Below, one piece after another: positions 44,812 to 52,433 of a DNA stretch of 60,987 nt (positions within the stretch are counted from its first letter, which is position 1; every line of letters starts with the position of its first letter). The stretch covers positions 1 to 60,987 of the forward strand of contig NZ_JAULRU010000430.1 in the NCBI RefSeq assembly GCF_030518155.1, written 5' to 3'. This stretch comes from Gilvimarinus gilvus. GTDB taxonomy: Bacteria; Pseudomonadota; Gammaproteobacteria; Pseudomonadales; Cellvibrionaceae. The translations under genes and the position numbers were made by a program. The notes beneath the pieces are model-generated. The model was not told where the DNA came from and did not search any database. It saw only the letters and a program-made list of their open reading frames with translations.

Positions 44812-45588
44812 TTAATCGGCCATATATTGTATGCGGTTGAGTGAAAAGCGCTCGCGTCTTTCGGTGAGCTGCTTCTGTATCTCTTCAACGGCGCGTTGCT
44901 CTGTTGTGGCATGCAGGGCATCAAGGGAGCGAGAGAAGTGGTTTCTCATGGATACGCGAGCAGCATGCGGGTCCTTGGCTTTTAGCGCCTCAAGTATTGC
45001 TCGGTGCTCGTTAATACGCGTCGCTCCATCAGTCTTACAGATAGACTGGTGTGCGGTTTTAATTTCCGGGAGGTTTGCCTGAATATCCCAAAGGTGCTGA
45101 ATCATACTGATTAACGGACGGTTTTGGGTAGAGTTGGCAATGACCATATGAAACCTTCTATCTGCAACTTCTGAGGTGAGGTTGCCGGTCTCGTTTTCGC
45201 TGATCATGTCTTCCAGGGCAGCCTGAAGCTCTTCGAGCTCTTCATTGGACATAGTCGAGGCCGCTAGAGCGGCCACTTCGGATTCAACCAGCACCCGAGC
45301 CTCGGTGACTTCAAAGGGGCTGTACTCGCGAGGGTTGTTGCTATTGGTATTAAATGATTTGAGCGCGTACACCCCTGAGCCAGTTTGCACGTCAACCCGC
45401 CCCATAACCTCGAGAGCAATGATTGCTTCGCGAATTGTTGGGCGACTGACACCATATCTTTCCGAAAGCTCACGTTCAGGGGGGAGTCGAGCACCCGCGG
45501 GGAATTCGCCGGAGTCGAGAGCTGCCAACATTTTCTGCGCTACCTTACGATAGGTACGTCTGTTGCCGCCGTTAGTACTATCGCTCAT
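44812..45588 (-). CDS. GntR/FadR-family regulator 1 of the alginate locus
   Basis: A 258-residue repressor type. Winged helix at about 10-75 (RKVAQKML, LPPERELSERYGVSRPTIREAIIALE, GSGVYALKSF) and a FadR C-terminal ligand domain to about 235. The ATG at 45588 is chosen because AGGAG is 7 bases upstream, whereas it almost abuts the ATG at 45594; this also gives the same length as its paralogue at 48997. By eye the two proteins are about three-quarters identical. It is divergent from the reductase gene at 46268. Confidence 0.93.
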   Translation of the reverse strand: MSDSTNGGNRRTYRKVAQKMLAALDSGEFPAGARLPPERELSERYGVSRPTIREAIIALEVMGRVDVQTGSGVYALKSFNTNSNNPREYSPFEVTEARVLVESEVAALAASTMSNEELEELQAALEDMISENETGNLTSEVADRRFHMVIANSTQNRPLISMIQHLWDIQANLPEIKTAHQSICKTDGATRINEHRAILEALKAKDPHAARVSMRNHFSRSLDALHATTEQRAVEEIQKQLTERRERFSLNRIQYMAD

Positions 45589-45652
45589 TTGCATGCTCCT
45601 GATAATAATTTTAACTAACTAATACGCGCTCAATAGTAACACAAATCATTTT

Positions 45653-45664
45653 ATTGGTAATACA
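45653..45664. promoter_or_regulatory. GntR operator-like site near regulator 1
   Basis: ATTGGTAATACA followed by TTTTGGT. The same word (ATTGGTAATACACTTTGGT) occurs upstream of regulator 2 as part of a perfect palindrome. Only one half is conserved here. TTGGT...ACCAA cores are typical of UxuR/ExuR-like FadR-subfamily operators. Confidence 0.55.
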
Positions 45665-45819
45665 TTTTGGTCGACGCTTACCCTCTGACCTCGTTCACCT
45701 AGCTTTCTGGCACATAAATCATCCCCGGGGGTGGTTGCCCGGCATTGTACGTTGACTTGCCACGATTTTGCGGTGTTATTTATCTCGCAGGTAACTCATT
45801 CGCCCCTCCAGACAATCCG

Positions 45820-45863
45820 GTAATAATAATTGGTTGACATTTTGGGTGCACCGTTGGTAATCT
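45820..45863 (+). promoter_or_regulatory. Sigma-70 promoter for the reductase gene at 46268
   Basis: TTGACA at 45834-45839, an 18-bp spacer and TAATCT at 45858-45863. The 21 bp from 45820 to 45840 are identical to 50058-50078 before the PL6 gene. TTGGT words overlap both the -35 and -10 boxes, so repression by the GntR proteins is plausible. Confidence 0.7.
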
Positions 45864-46010
45864 TAAATCTCAGGCATGAGTGACGGTTGAGCTTGGCTTT
45901 GGGCATTGTTAAATGGTGCGTAACAAGGGGCTTTTGTTCTGGCTGTTCATTTACGCTGACTTTACTGGAAATTAGCTGATCCGCTGAGTTCTAGTGTGTG
46001 GCTCTCCTTG

Positions 46011-46049
46011 GGCCGGACCTCGCGTGCGAGTGGGGTTCGGCCGATTTTT
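46011..46049 (+). terminator. Leader terminator/attenuator upstream of the reductase gene
   Basis: Stem GGCCGGACC / GGTTCGGCC (one G-T pair), with an inner stem CTCGC / GCGAG, followed by GATTTTTC. It lies about 150 nt after the predicted promoter and 220 nt before the gene. Confidence 0.75.
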
Positions 46050-46267
46050 CGAAGAGCTGTAGTTTGAAGGATATGAAAATAAAAACGTGATCTGAGAGAT
46101 CATATATTTATCGTTTTCCTAAGCTAACGCAGAAACAAACTACCCAGTTGCGAATTTACTTTAAGAGCACAGTTTATAGGCGGTTGTTGCTCAAATTTAC
46201 CTGAGGCCTGTGGGGCTTGGGTTTAATCAATTAGTTGAGATTGATATACACTTTTTAGGAGTCGGAT

Positions 46268-47146
46268 ATGACCAAACCTGTCATCGGATTTATTGGCTTA
46301 GGTCTTATGGGCGGTAACATGGTTGAAAACCTGCAAAAAAAAGGTTTTGAGCCCGTTGTTATGGATCTAAATCAAGAGGCTGTAAACGCCGTTTTGGCGC
46401 GTGGTGCAAAACAAGCAAAAACAGCCAAAGAGCTCGCTGAAGCGAGCGATATTATTATGCTTTGTCTCACTACGTCGACTGTTGTTGAAAAGCTCGTGTA
46501 CGGTGATGATGGTATATTGGCTGGCATCAAAAAAGGTGCAGTACTCGTTGACTTTGGTACGTCTATACCGGCCTCTACACGCAAGATTGGTGCTGATTTA
46601 GCCGAGAAGGGAGCTGGAATGGTTGATGCGCCACTAGGGCGAACACCAGCTCATGCCAAAGATGGATTGCTTAACATTATGGCCTCTGGAGACAAAGAGA
46701 CCTTTGAAAAAGTCAAGCCGATACTAGAGCAGCAGGGCGAAAACGTGTTCTACCTAGGCGCGTTGGGGGCAGGACATACTACGAAGCTGATCAATAATTT
46801 TATGGGAATGACCACCGTTTGTGCTATGTCGCAAGCATTCGCAGTTGCTGATCGCGCCGGTGTGGATCGGCAGCAACTGTTTGACATTATGTCGACTGGC
46901 CCTTCTGCGTCACCGTTTATGAATTTTTGCAAAAACTACGCGGTTGACGGCGTTAGTGATTTGGGATTTTCAATTGCGAATGCAAATAAAGATTTGGGCT
47001 ACTTCATTCAGATGGTGGATGACCTGGGCAGTAAAGCACCCATTGCAGAGGGCACATCCGCTGGCCTGCAAGCGGCTTATGATGCGGGCATGGGTAATGG
47101 CAATGTGCCTGAAATATTCGACTATTATCTCAAGCTAGAAAAATGA
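46268..47146 (+). CDS. 3-hydroxyisobutyrate dehydrogenase-family reductase (candidate DEH reductase, DehR type)
   Basis: A 292-residue beta-hydroxyacid dehydrogenase. The Rossmann motif is GFIGLGLMGGNMVENL, the substrate motif DAPLGRTPAHAKDG, and the catalytic lysine lies in GAGHTTKLINNFM. Family members in Vibrio alginate loci reduce 4-deoxy-L-erythro-5-hexoseulose uronate (DEH) to 2-keto-3-deoxygluconate. Alginate lyases nearby and the shared promoter with PL6 support that role. Tartronate semialdehyde reductase is an alternative. AGGAG lies upstream of the ATG and a terminator follows at 47167. Confidence 0.85.
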   Translation: MTKPVIGFIGLGLMGGNMVENLQKKGFEPVVMDLNQEAVNAVLARGAKQAKTAKELAEASDIIMLCLTTSTVVEKLVYGDDGILAGIKKGAVLVDFGTSIPASTRKIGADLAEKGAGMVDAPLGRTPAHAKDGLLNIMASGDKETFEKVKPILEQQGENVFYLGALGAGHTTKLINNFMGMTTVCAMSQAFAVADRAGVDRQQLFDIMSTGPSASPFMNFCKNYAVDGVSDLGFSIANANKDLGYFIQMVDDLGSKAPIAEGTSAGLQAAYDAGMGNGNVPEIFDYYLKLEK

Positions 47147-47166
47147 GTTGAGGTAGTATTGAATAC

Positions 47167-47206
47167 AAAAACCGCGTTTCGGCACCGTACGAAGCGCGGT
47201 TTTTTT
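47167..47206 (+). terminator. Intrinsic terminator after the reductase gene
   Basis: Stem ACCGCGTTTCG / CGAAGCGCGGT (one G-T pair) with an eight-base loop and seven T residues. Confidence 0.9.
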
Positions 47207-47400
47207 ATGTCTTGTATTTCTTTTCAAACAGGTTAGATTCGCGTCCGTTGGCATATTTCTCTCTCCTTGCCGTTCCACCTACAGTAAACTTTTTGGCCCA
47301 TATTTAACGTCCTGTCCACATTCTTGTGCGATGATGGCTATTGTCCTATTGTCCCGCTAAGGCCTGTGTATGATTGTACTTGGTTTGGCGGGTAGAGGAA

Positions 47401-47412
47401 TGGTAATACACT
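47401..47412. promoter_or_regulatory. Isolated GntR operator-like word
   Basis: TGGTAATACACT is identical to the word in the regulator 2 operator (49842-49853) but lies between two convergent genes. The opposite half-site is not evident, so function is doubtful. Confidence 0.3.
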
Positions 47413-47472
47413 AAAGGGAAGATCGTGGCGGATGCACCGCTGGCTGCAAGTAGGAAGGATTATTAAAGCGCT

Positions 47473-47517
47473 AAAAAAACCTTTCGTCATAATGCCTGGC
47501 ATTTGGCGAAAGGTTTT
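47473..47517 (-). terminator. Intrinsic terminator of the MFS transporter gene
   Basis: Read on the minus strand: stem AAAACCTTTCG / CGAAAGGTTTT with a 20-base loop, ending in seven T residues. It lies 35 bp past the transporter stop codon. Confidence 0.82.
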
Positions 47518-47551
47518 AGGGGGAATAACCGGCTCTCCTAAAAGTTAAGAT

Positions 47552-48856
47552 TTACTCCTTAGCTTTGAGCGGTTCGACGGTAGGAATAAGAATCCAAATG
47601 GCGGCCAGGGCGATTAGTGCCAATGATGCGCCAATCACAAAAGCGGGCGTGTAATTTCCACCTTGAGTTAACCAGGGAACGAAAACCGTCAGTCCCCATG
47701 CAGAGAACTTAGCCGCCATACCGGCAAAGCCAGATAAGGAGCCCACCGACTTTTGGCTCAACATGTCAGCGGGGAGAGTTTGCACGCTACTGATAGTGGT
47801 CTGGAAGCCGAATAAGATGACGCCCATCAGAAGTACAGCTGTGACTGGTCCACCCGGGTTCGCCATAGCTAGAAGACAGGGCAGCATTAGCAGACACCCA
47901 AGCGTGATAACAAACTTACGAGTCTTATTAATGCTCCAGCCAGCACCAATTCGATTTTGTGATAAAAGACCACCAAACCAAGCACCGAACATAGCGCCTA
48001 CATAGGGGACCCAGCCGTAAAGGGCAATGCCTTTAACATCCATACTATAAACTTCAGCTAAATACGTTGGAATCCAAAAGACGAACAGCCACCAGATTGG
48101 ATCAATGGCCGCTGACGCAATAATAACGCCCCAACTTTGTTTTCGAGATAGCATTTCTTTGGTATTGGGGGCGTATTCGGTTTCGACGTTATTGTCGTCC
48201 GTAGCGGGCGTTGTTTTTTGACCGGTTAGAATGTAATCGCGCTCTTCTTCGGTGATCCAGGGGTGGCTACCTGGAGGCGCTTTTACCAGTACCATCCAGG
48301 GAATCAGCCACAGCAAGCCGATAAGGCCCACGATGACAAAGATCGCTTGCCAGCTAAAATATACAGCTAAAAACGCGATGATGGGAATGGATACCAGGCC
48401 GCCAATAGCAGCCCCAGAATTAAAGATTCCCTGAGCGAGCGCACGCTCTTTTGAGGGAAACCATTCGGCATTGCCTTTTGCGGCCCCGGGCCAATTGCCG
48501 GCCTCCGCAACACCAAGAAGGCTTCGAAAGATACTTAAAGAGACGACGCCTTGGCCAAACGCATGCAGCGCTGTGGCTATAGACCATACGCCAATTGACA
48601 GAGCAAAACCAATACGGGTGCCAATCCAGTCAAAGATTTTGCCAAAAACTGCCTGACCTATAGCGTATGCAAGAATAAAAAATCCAGAGATTGTCCCGTA
48701 AATCGCTTTACGGCCATCAGCATCTAAATCAGGGTAGAGCTCTTCGCCCATACTTGTTGCCCAAAGCACGTTCATTGTTTGCCGGTCTATATAGTTAATA
48801 ATAGTGGCTAAAGCGATTAACGAGATCACCCACCACCGTAAGTTCTTAAGCTTCAT
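47552..48856 (-). CDS. MFS transporter, anion:cation symporter (hexuronate) type
   Basis: Inner-membrane carrier of 434 residues with about 12 helices. The start LRWWVISLIALATIINYIDRQTM and the GNAEWFPSKERALAQGIFNSGAAIGG segment are characteristic of ExuT/GudP-like transporters of the ACS family. In this context it probably imports DEH or other alginate-derived uronates. It is downstream of regulator 2 on the same strand with a 140-bp gap, so it may be co-regulated or have its own promoter. Confidence 0.9.
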   Translation of the reverse strand: MKLKNLRWWVISLIALATIINYIDRQTMNVLWATSMGEELYPDLDADGRKAIYGTISGFFILAYAIGQAVFGKIFDWIGTRIGFALSIGVWSIATALHAFGQGVVSLSIFRSLLGVAEAGNWPGAAKGNAEWFPSKERALAQGIFNSGAAIGGLVSIPIIAFLAVYFSWQAIFVIVGLIGLLWLIPWMVLVKAPPGSHPWITEEERDYILTGQKTTPATDDNNVETEYAPNTKEMLSRKQSWGVIIASAAIDPIWWLFVFWIPTYLAEVYSMDVKGIALYGWVPYVGAMFGAWFGGLLSQNRIGAGWSINKTRKFVITLGCLLMLPCLLAMANPGGPVTAVLLMGVILFGFQTTISSVQTLPADMLSQKSVGSLSGFAGMAAKFSAWGLTVFVPWLTQGGNYTPAFVIGASLALIALAAIWILIPTVEPLKAKE

Positions 48857-48996
48857 TATTGTTACTCCATCAGAGGTTGTTTTCGAATTCGGTGCGTCTA
48901 AGTGCGGGAGTATTGTGCAGCCGCTCCCATATTAAGGTTGTGCATCTATTGTTGGCGATACGAAAAATTAACTCACTTAGAGTGCGTGCATCGCAA

Positions 48997-49773
48997 TTAT
49001 TCGGATGAATATTTAATTCGGCTCAGTGAGAACCGCTCTCTTCGTTCTACAAGTTGTCTCTGAATTTCCTCTACTGCCTTTTGTTCTGTCATCGTATGCA
49101 GAGCATCCAGTGAGCGCGAAAAGTGATTGCGCATCGCTACCCTGGCTGCATGACAGTCCTGGTTTTTGAGTGCATTGAGAATGTCACGATGCTCTTCAAT
49201 TCGTTTCGATCCATCGGTTTTGCACACTGACTGGTGTACCGTTTTAATCTCCGGTAAATTAGCCTGTATGTCCCAGAGGTGCTGGATTATGCTTATCAAA
49301 GGCCGGTTCTGGGTAGCATGTGCAATAATTGAATGAAACTTTCTATCGGCCACTTCAGAGGTGAGGTTGCCGCTGTCATTTTCTGCAATCATTTCACCGA
49401 GCGCGTCCGTTAGCTCAATTAGCTCATCCGCGGTAATGGTGGAGGCCGCAAGCGCCGCTGCCTCGCACTCAACTAATACCCGGGCTTCGGTAATTTCAAA
49501 TGGACTGTACTCTCTTGGGTTGCCGCCGCTCGCCTTGAAGGACTTGAGTGCATATACACCTGATCCGGTTCGAACCTCCACTCGCCCCATGACCTCAAGG
49601 GCGATGATCGCTTCACGGATCGTCGGTCGGCTCACGCTGTAACGTTCTGAAAGCTCTCTCTCTGGCGGCAGGCGTGCGCCAGCAGGGAATGCGCCAGAGT
49701 CGAGCGCTACCAGCATCTTTTGGGCAACCTTGCGGTAGCTACGCTGGTTTTTATTGCCGCCGGGTTTGGTCAT
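48997..49773 (-). CDS. GntR/FadR-family regulator 2 of the alginate locus
   Basis: A 258-residue winged-helix regulator (LPPERELSERYSVSRPTIREAIIALE) with a FadR ligand domain. It is a close paralogue of regulator 1 across its whole length, differing mostly in the loop after GSGVYALKSF and the ligand domain. It is divergent from the PL6 operon, with a perfect 16-bp palindrome about 60 bp upstream. In related bacteria such regulators respond to KDG or DEH; the effector here is not known. Confidence 0.93.
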   Translation of the reverse strand: MTKPGGNKNQRSYRKVAQKMLVALDSGAFPAGARLPPERELSERYSVSRPTIREAIIALEVMGRVEVRTGSGVYALKSFKASGGNPREYSPFEITEARVLVECEAAALAASTITADELIELTDALGEMIAENDSGNLTSEVADRKFHSIIAHATQNRPLISIIQHLWDIQANLPEIKTVHQSVCKTDGSKRIEEHRDILNALKNQDCHAARVAMRNHFSRSLDALHTMTEQKAVEEIQRQLVERRERFSLSRIKYSSE

Positions 49774-49832
49774 GGTCTATCTCCGCCGAAATCGCTTATG
49801 TTTATAGCTATAACGTTAATCCTAGCACAAAG

Positions 49833-49848
49833 ATTACCAATTGGTAAT
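49833..49848. promoter_or_regulatory. GntR operator, perfect 16-bp palindrome
   Basis: ATTACCAATTGGTAAT is fully symmetric and lies about 60 bp upstream of regulator 2, so autoregulation is likely. The TTGGTAATACA half recurs at 45653 and 47401. Confidence 0.75.
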
Positions 49849-50057
49849 ACACTTTGGTAAACTTTTTTGGGGGTTAATACTACCGTAGAGTGTCGCTATG
49901 TCTTCAGTGGTCAATCTGAAGTGTTAAATTGATCAAATTGTCGTGGATTTCTGCCTCTTTAGGCTGGCTAGATACCGAATCTCCTTCTGTGACGCCTAAA
50001 TCTCCGAATCAGCTGTGGGCAACATTAGTGCGCAGGTGATTCATGGTAACCGGATCT

Positions 50058-50101
50058 GTAATAATAATTGGTTGACATAATTGTAGTGCTGCTGTTAGTC
50101 T
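50058..50101 (+). promoter_or_regulatory. Sigma-70 promoter of the PL6-PL17 alginate operon
   Basis: TTGACA at 50072-50077, an 18-bp spacer and TAGTCT at 50096-50101. The 21 bp 50058-50078 match the promoter at 45820 exactly. The AATTGGT overlapping the -35 box is a likely GntR contact. Confidence 0.7.
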
Positions 50102-50148
50102 GGCGTGGTAAAGGGCTGTTGTTTTTAGTTGCGACCTTGTTCTTTTTG

Positions 50149-50189
50149 GGTTGAGTCGAAGCGTGGTGGTGCGGAACAACCGACTTTTT
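50149..50189 (+). terminator. Candidate leader attenuator before PL6
   Basis: GGTTG (50149-50153) can pair with CAACC (50177-50181), or AGTCG with CGACT, directly before TTTTTG. It is weaker than the hairpin at 46011 but placed similarly downstream of the matching promoter. It ends only 24 bp before the PL6 start. Confidence 0.4.
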
Positions 50190-50213
50190 GAATGAATTCT
50201 TGGTGTGCTTAAG

Positions 50214-52433
50214 ATGAATAATAATATTGCGGTTATATCTGGTTTACTTGTTTTGTCGTTTATTTGTGCGGCGAGTTCTGCGAAAGATTATGAGGTCGCC
50301 GACTTCGCTGAGTATCAGAGTGTGGTAGCTAAACTTGAGCCGGGTGACCGGGTGCTTTTAGAGGATGGCCACTGGCGCGATGTCGAGTTTGTTTTCTCTG
50401 CCAGAGGTACCCAAACAAACCCCATTACTCTTGCGGCAGCCAACCCTGGCAAAGCGATTATAAGTGGTCGTTCCAATCTTAAGTTGGCCGGCGAGCATTT
50501 GGTTGTGCGCGGACTTGTATTCAAAGACGGCTATACACCAACGGATTCGGTAATTTCATTTCGTACAGCGAAGCCCAAGAGTGCAGAAGACTACTCGACG
50601 GTTGCCGTTAATACTCGTCTCACTGAAGTAGTGATTGATGACTTCAGTAACCCAGACCGCTATGAGACAGACTACTGGGTGAGCGTGTATGGAAAAAACA
50701 ATCGTATTGATCACAACCACTTTAGCTTTAAGCGCAACAAGGGCGTAACTATGGCGGTTAGGCTGGACACTGTACACAGCCGCGAAAATAATCATGTTAT
50801 TGATTACAACTATTTCGGGCCGCGCCCAGTTCTTGGCTCCAATGGAGGCGAGACTCTGCGGATTGGGACCAGTCACTTCTCACTGAGTGACTCACTCACT
50901 ACGGTGGCGCACAACTATTTTGAGCACTGCGATGGTGAAGTTGAAATAATCTCAAATAAGTCTGGTAAAAATGTTCTCAAGAATAATGTCTTTTTTGAGT
51001 CACGAGGTACTCTAACGCTGAGGCACGGCAACGGCAATCTGGTTGAGGGGAATGCCTTCATAGGCAATGGTGTCGACCATACCGGTGGAATTCGTGTCAT
51101 TAATGCCGATCAAGTCATTAGGAATAACTATTTATCAGGGCTGGCGGGTTCGCGCTTTGGTGGCGGCTTGGTGGTAATGAATGGTGTGCCAGACTCGCCA
51201 ATCAACCGCTATCACCAAGTGGATAACGCTATGATTACTGGCAACACTTTGGTAAATGTAGAGCGAATCATCTTCGGTGCAGGAAGCGATGAAGAGCGCA
51301 GTGCGGTGCCATCCAATAGCCGTTTTATTGGCAACACCATTATAAACGAATCGATGATGTCGCCTTTTGAATTGCATGACAGTGTTAAGGGGATTGACTT
51401 CGCTGAAAACAGAGTCAACTTCGAGGTGGAGGAAGCGTTACAGGGCGGATTTGCAAAAATTTCTAATGTTGAACTTGCAGTGCCTGAGTTGCCGGTGAAA
51501 AAGAGTGAAGTCGGTGTCGCGTGGTACCCGAAATACGAGAAATCAGATCGATTTATAAACGGTAAAAGCGTCAGCGTAGCGCCGGGTACAGATACTGTAA
51601 TTGAGGCTTACGGTGAGCTCAGTAGTGCAGGCGAACTACTGCTCGATGAAGGTGACTATCATTTCTCCAAAACGCTAATGTTAGATAAGGCATTGGTAAT
51701 TCGCGGCGCCGGGAAGGGAAAAACTCGCCTCACTTTTGCCCGTAAGTCTCTGGTTGATATGTTAAACGGTAGCGCATTGCGCTTGCAGGATTTGAGTGTG
51801 AGTGGTCTTCGTGCACCAGACGACAAAGCCAATGCGGTTATTCGCTCTGACAGTAAACCTATGAACAAAAATATGCAGTTGGAACTGCTGGGCGTGGAAA
51901 TTCGCGATCTGGACATAAACAAAGACTTTGATGTCATCAAATTGCGTAAAAGCACTTTCGCCGACAATGTTGTTGTTAAAGCATCTAGCTTTGTGAATAT
52001 TAAAGGCACGGTTCTGAAGCTCGATACAGAAAAAGACGACTACGGAATGTATAACGCAGAGTATATAAATGTAGAAAACAGTCAGCTCAGTAATGTAACG
52101 GGTGGATTGATGGCGGTCTATCGCGGTGGCACTGATGAGAGTACTTTTGGGCCGCATGTACACGTCGACAGGGTTAGCTTGGAATCTTCTCCTGCTGCGA
52201 GTAGCACAAGTAGCAGTATTCTATTGCACGGTGTCCAACGTGGTTTGATTGAAAATAGTAAATTCGATAATAGCGCGCCAATACTTGTAAGACACACAGT
52301 GGGTGGACCGGTAATTCGAATTGAAGACAACGTCTACAAAAATAATCCTCTGTATAAGGTCGAAAGTGTTGTGTCTGGTATGGAATCCACATTCACGGCA
52401 AACAACAATTCCTTGTTGGGTGATCAACCATGA
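50214..52433 (+). CDS. PL6 alginate lyase, two-domain (AlyGC-like)
   Basis: Secreted beta-helix lyase of 739 residues, close to the length of two-domain PL6 enzymes. Signal peptide about 1-23. The N-terminal catalytic helix has NGGETLRIG, EIISNKS (Lys249 as candidate base) and LTLRHGNGN (Arg270 as candidate acid). The C-terminal half (about 430-739) is a second beta-helix. PL6 enzymes of this shape act mainly on polyguluronate or mixed alginate. The ATG at 50214 is preferred over an upstream GTG; the ribosome binding site is poor. It overlaps PL17 (ATGA). Confidence 0.9.
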   Translation: MNNNIAVISGLLVLSFICAASSAKDYEVADFAEYQSVVAKLEPGDRVLLEDGHWRDVEFVFSARGTQTNPITLAAANPGKAIISGRSNLKLAGEHLVVRGLVFKDGYTPTDSVISFRTAKPKSAEDYSTVAVNTRLTEVVIDDFSNPDRYETDYWVSVYGKNNRIDHNHFSFKRNKGVTMAVRLDTVHSRENNHVIDYNYFGPRPVLGSNGGETLRIGTSHFSLSDSLTTVAHNYFEHCDGEVEIISNKSGKNVLKNNVFFESRGTLTLRHGNGNLVEGNAFIGNGVDHTGGIRVINADQVIRNNYLSGLAGSRFGGGLVVMNGVPDSPINRYHQVDNAMITGNTLVNVERIIFGAGSDEERSAVPSNSRFIGNTIINESMMSPFELHDSVKGIDFAENRVNFEVEEALQGGFAKISNVELAVPELPVKKSEVGVAWYPKYEKSDRFINGKSVSVAPGTDTVIEAYGELSSAGELLLDEGDYHFSKTLMLDKALVIRGAGKGKTRLTFARKSLVDMLNGSALRLQDLSVSGLRAPDDKANAVIRSDSKPMNKNMQLELLGVEIRDLDINKDFDVIKLRKSTFADNVVVKASSFVNIKGTVLKLDTEKDDYGMYNAEYINVENSQLSNVTGGLMAVYRGGTDESTFGPHVHVDRVSLESSPAASSTSSSILLHGVQRGLIENSKFDNSAPILVRHTVGGPVIRIEDNVYKNNPLYKVESVVSGMESTFTANNNSLLGDQP

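Larger units (their letters stand above)
45589..46267. other. Divergent regulatory region 1 of the alginate locus
   Basis: A 679-bp region without a gene. It contains the GntR half-site word at 45653, a sigma-70 promoter for the rightward gene at 45834-45863, and a strong leader terminator at 46011-46049. The leader to 46268 would be roughly 400 nt long. Confidence 0.6.
47147..47551. other. Convergent intergenic region
   Basis: A 405-bp region between convergent genes with a terminator for each side (47167-47206 plus strand, 47473-47517 minus strand). Between them is an isolated GntR operator-like word at 47401. No gene is seen. Confidence 0.5.
49774..50213. other. Divergent regulatory region 2 of the alginate locus
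   Basis: A 440-bp region with no gene. Holds the palindrome at 49833, a sigma-70 promoter at 50072-50101 and a candidate leader hairpin at 50149-50189, arranged as in divergent region 1. Confidence 0.6.
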
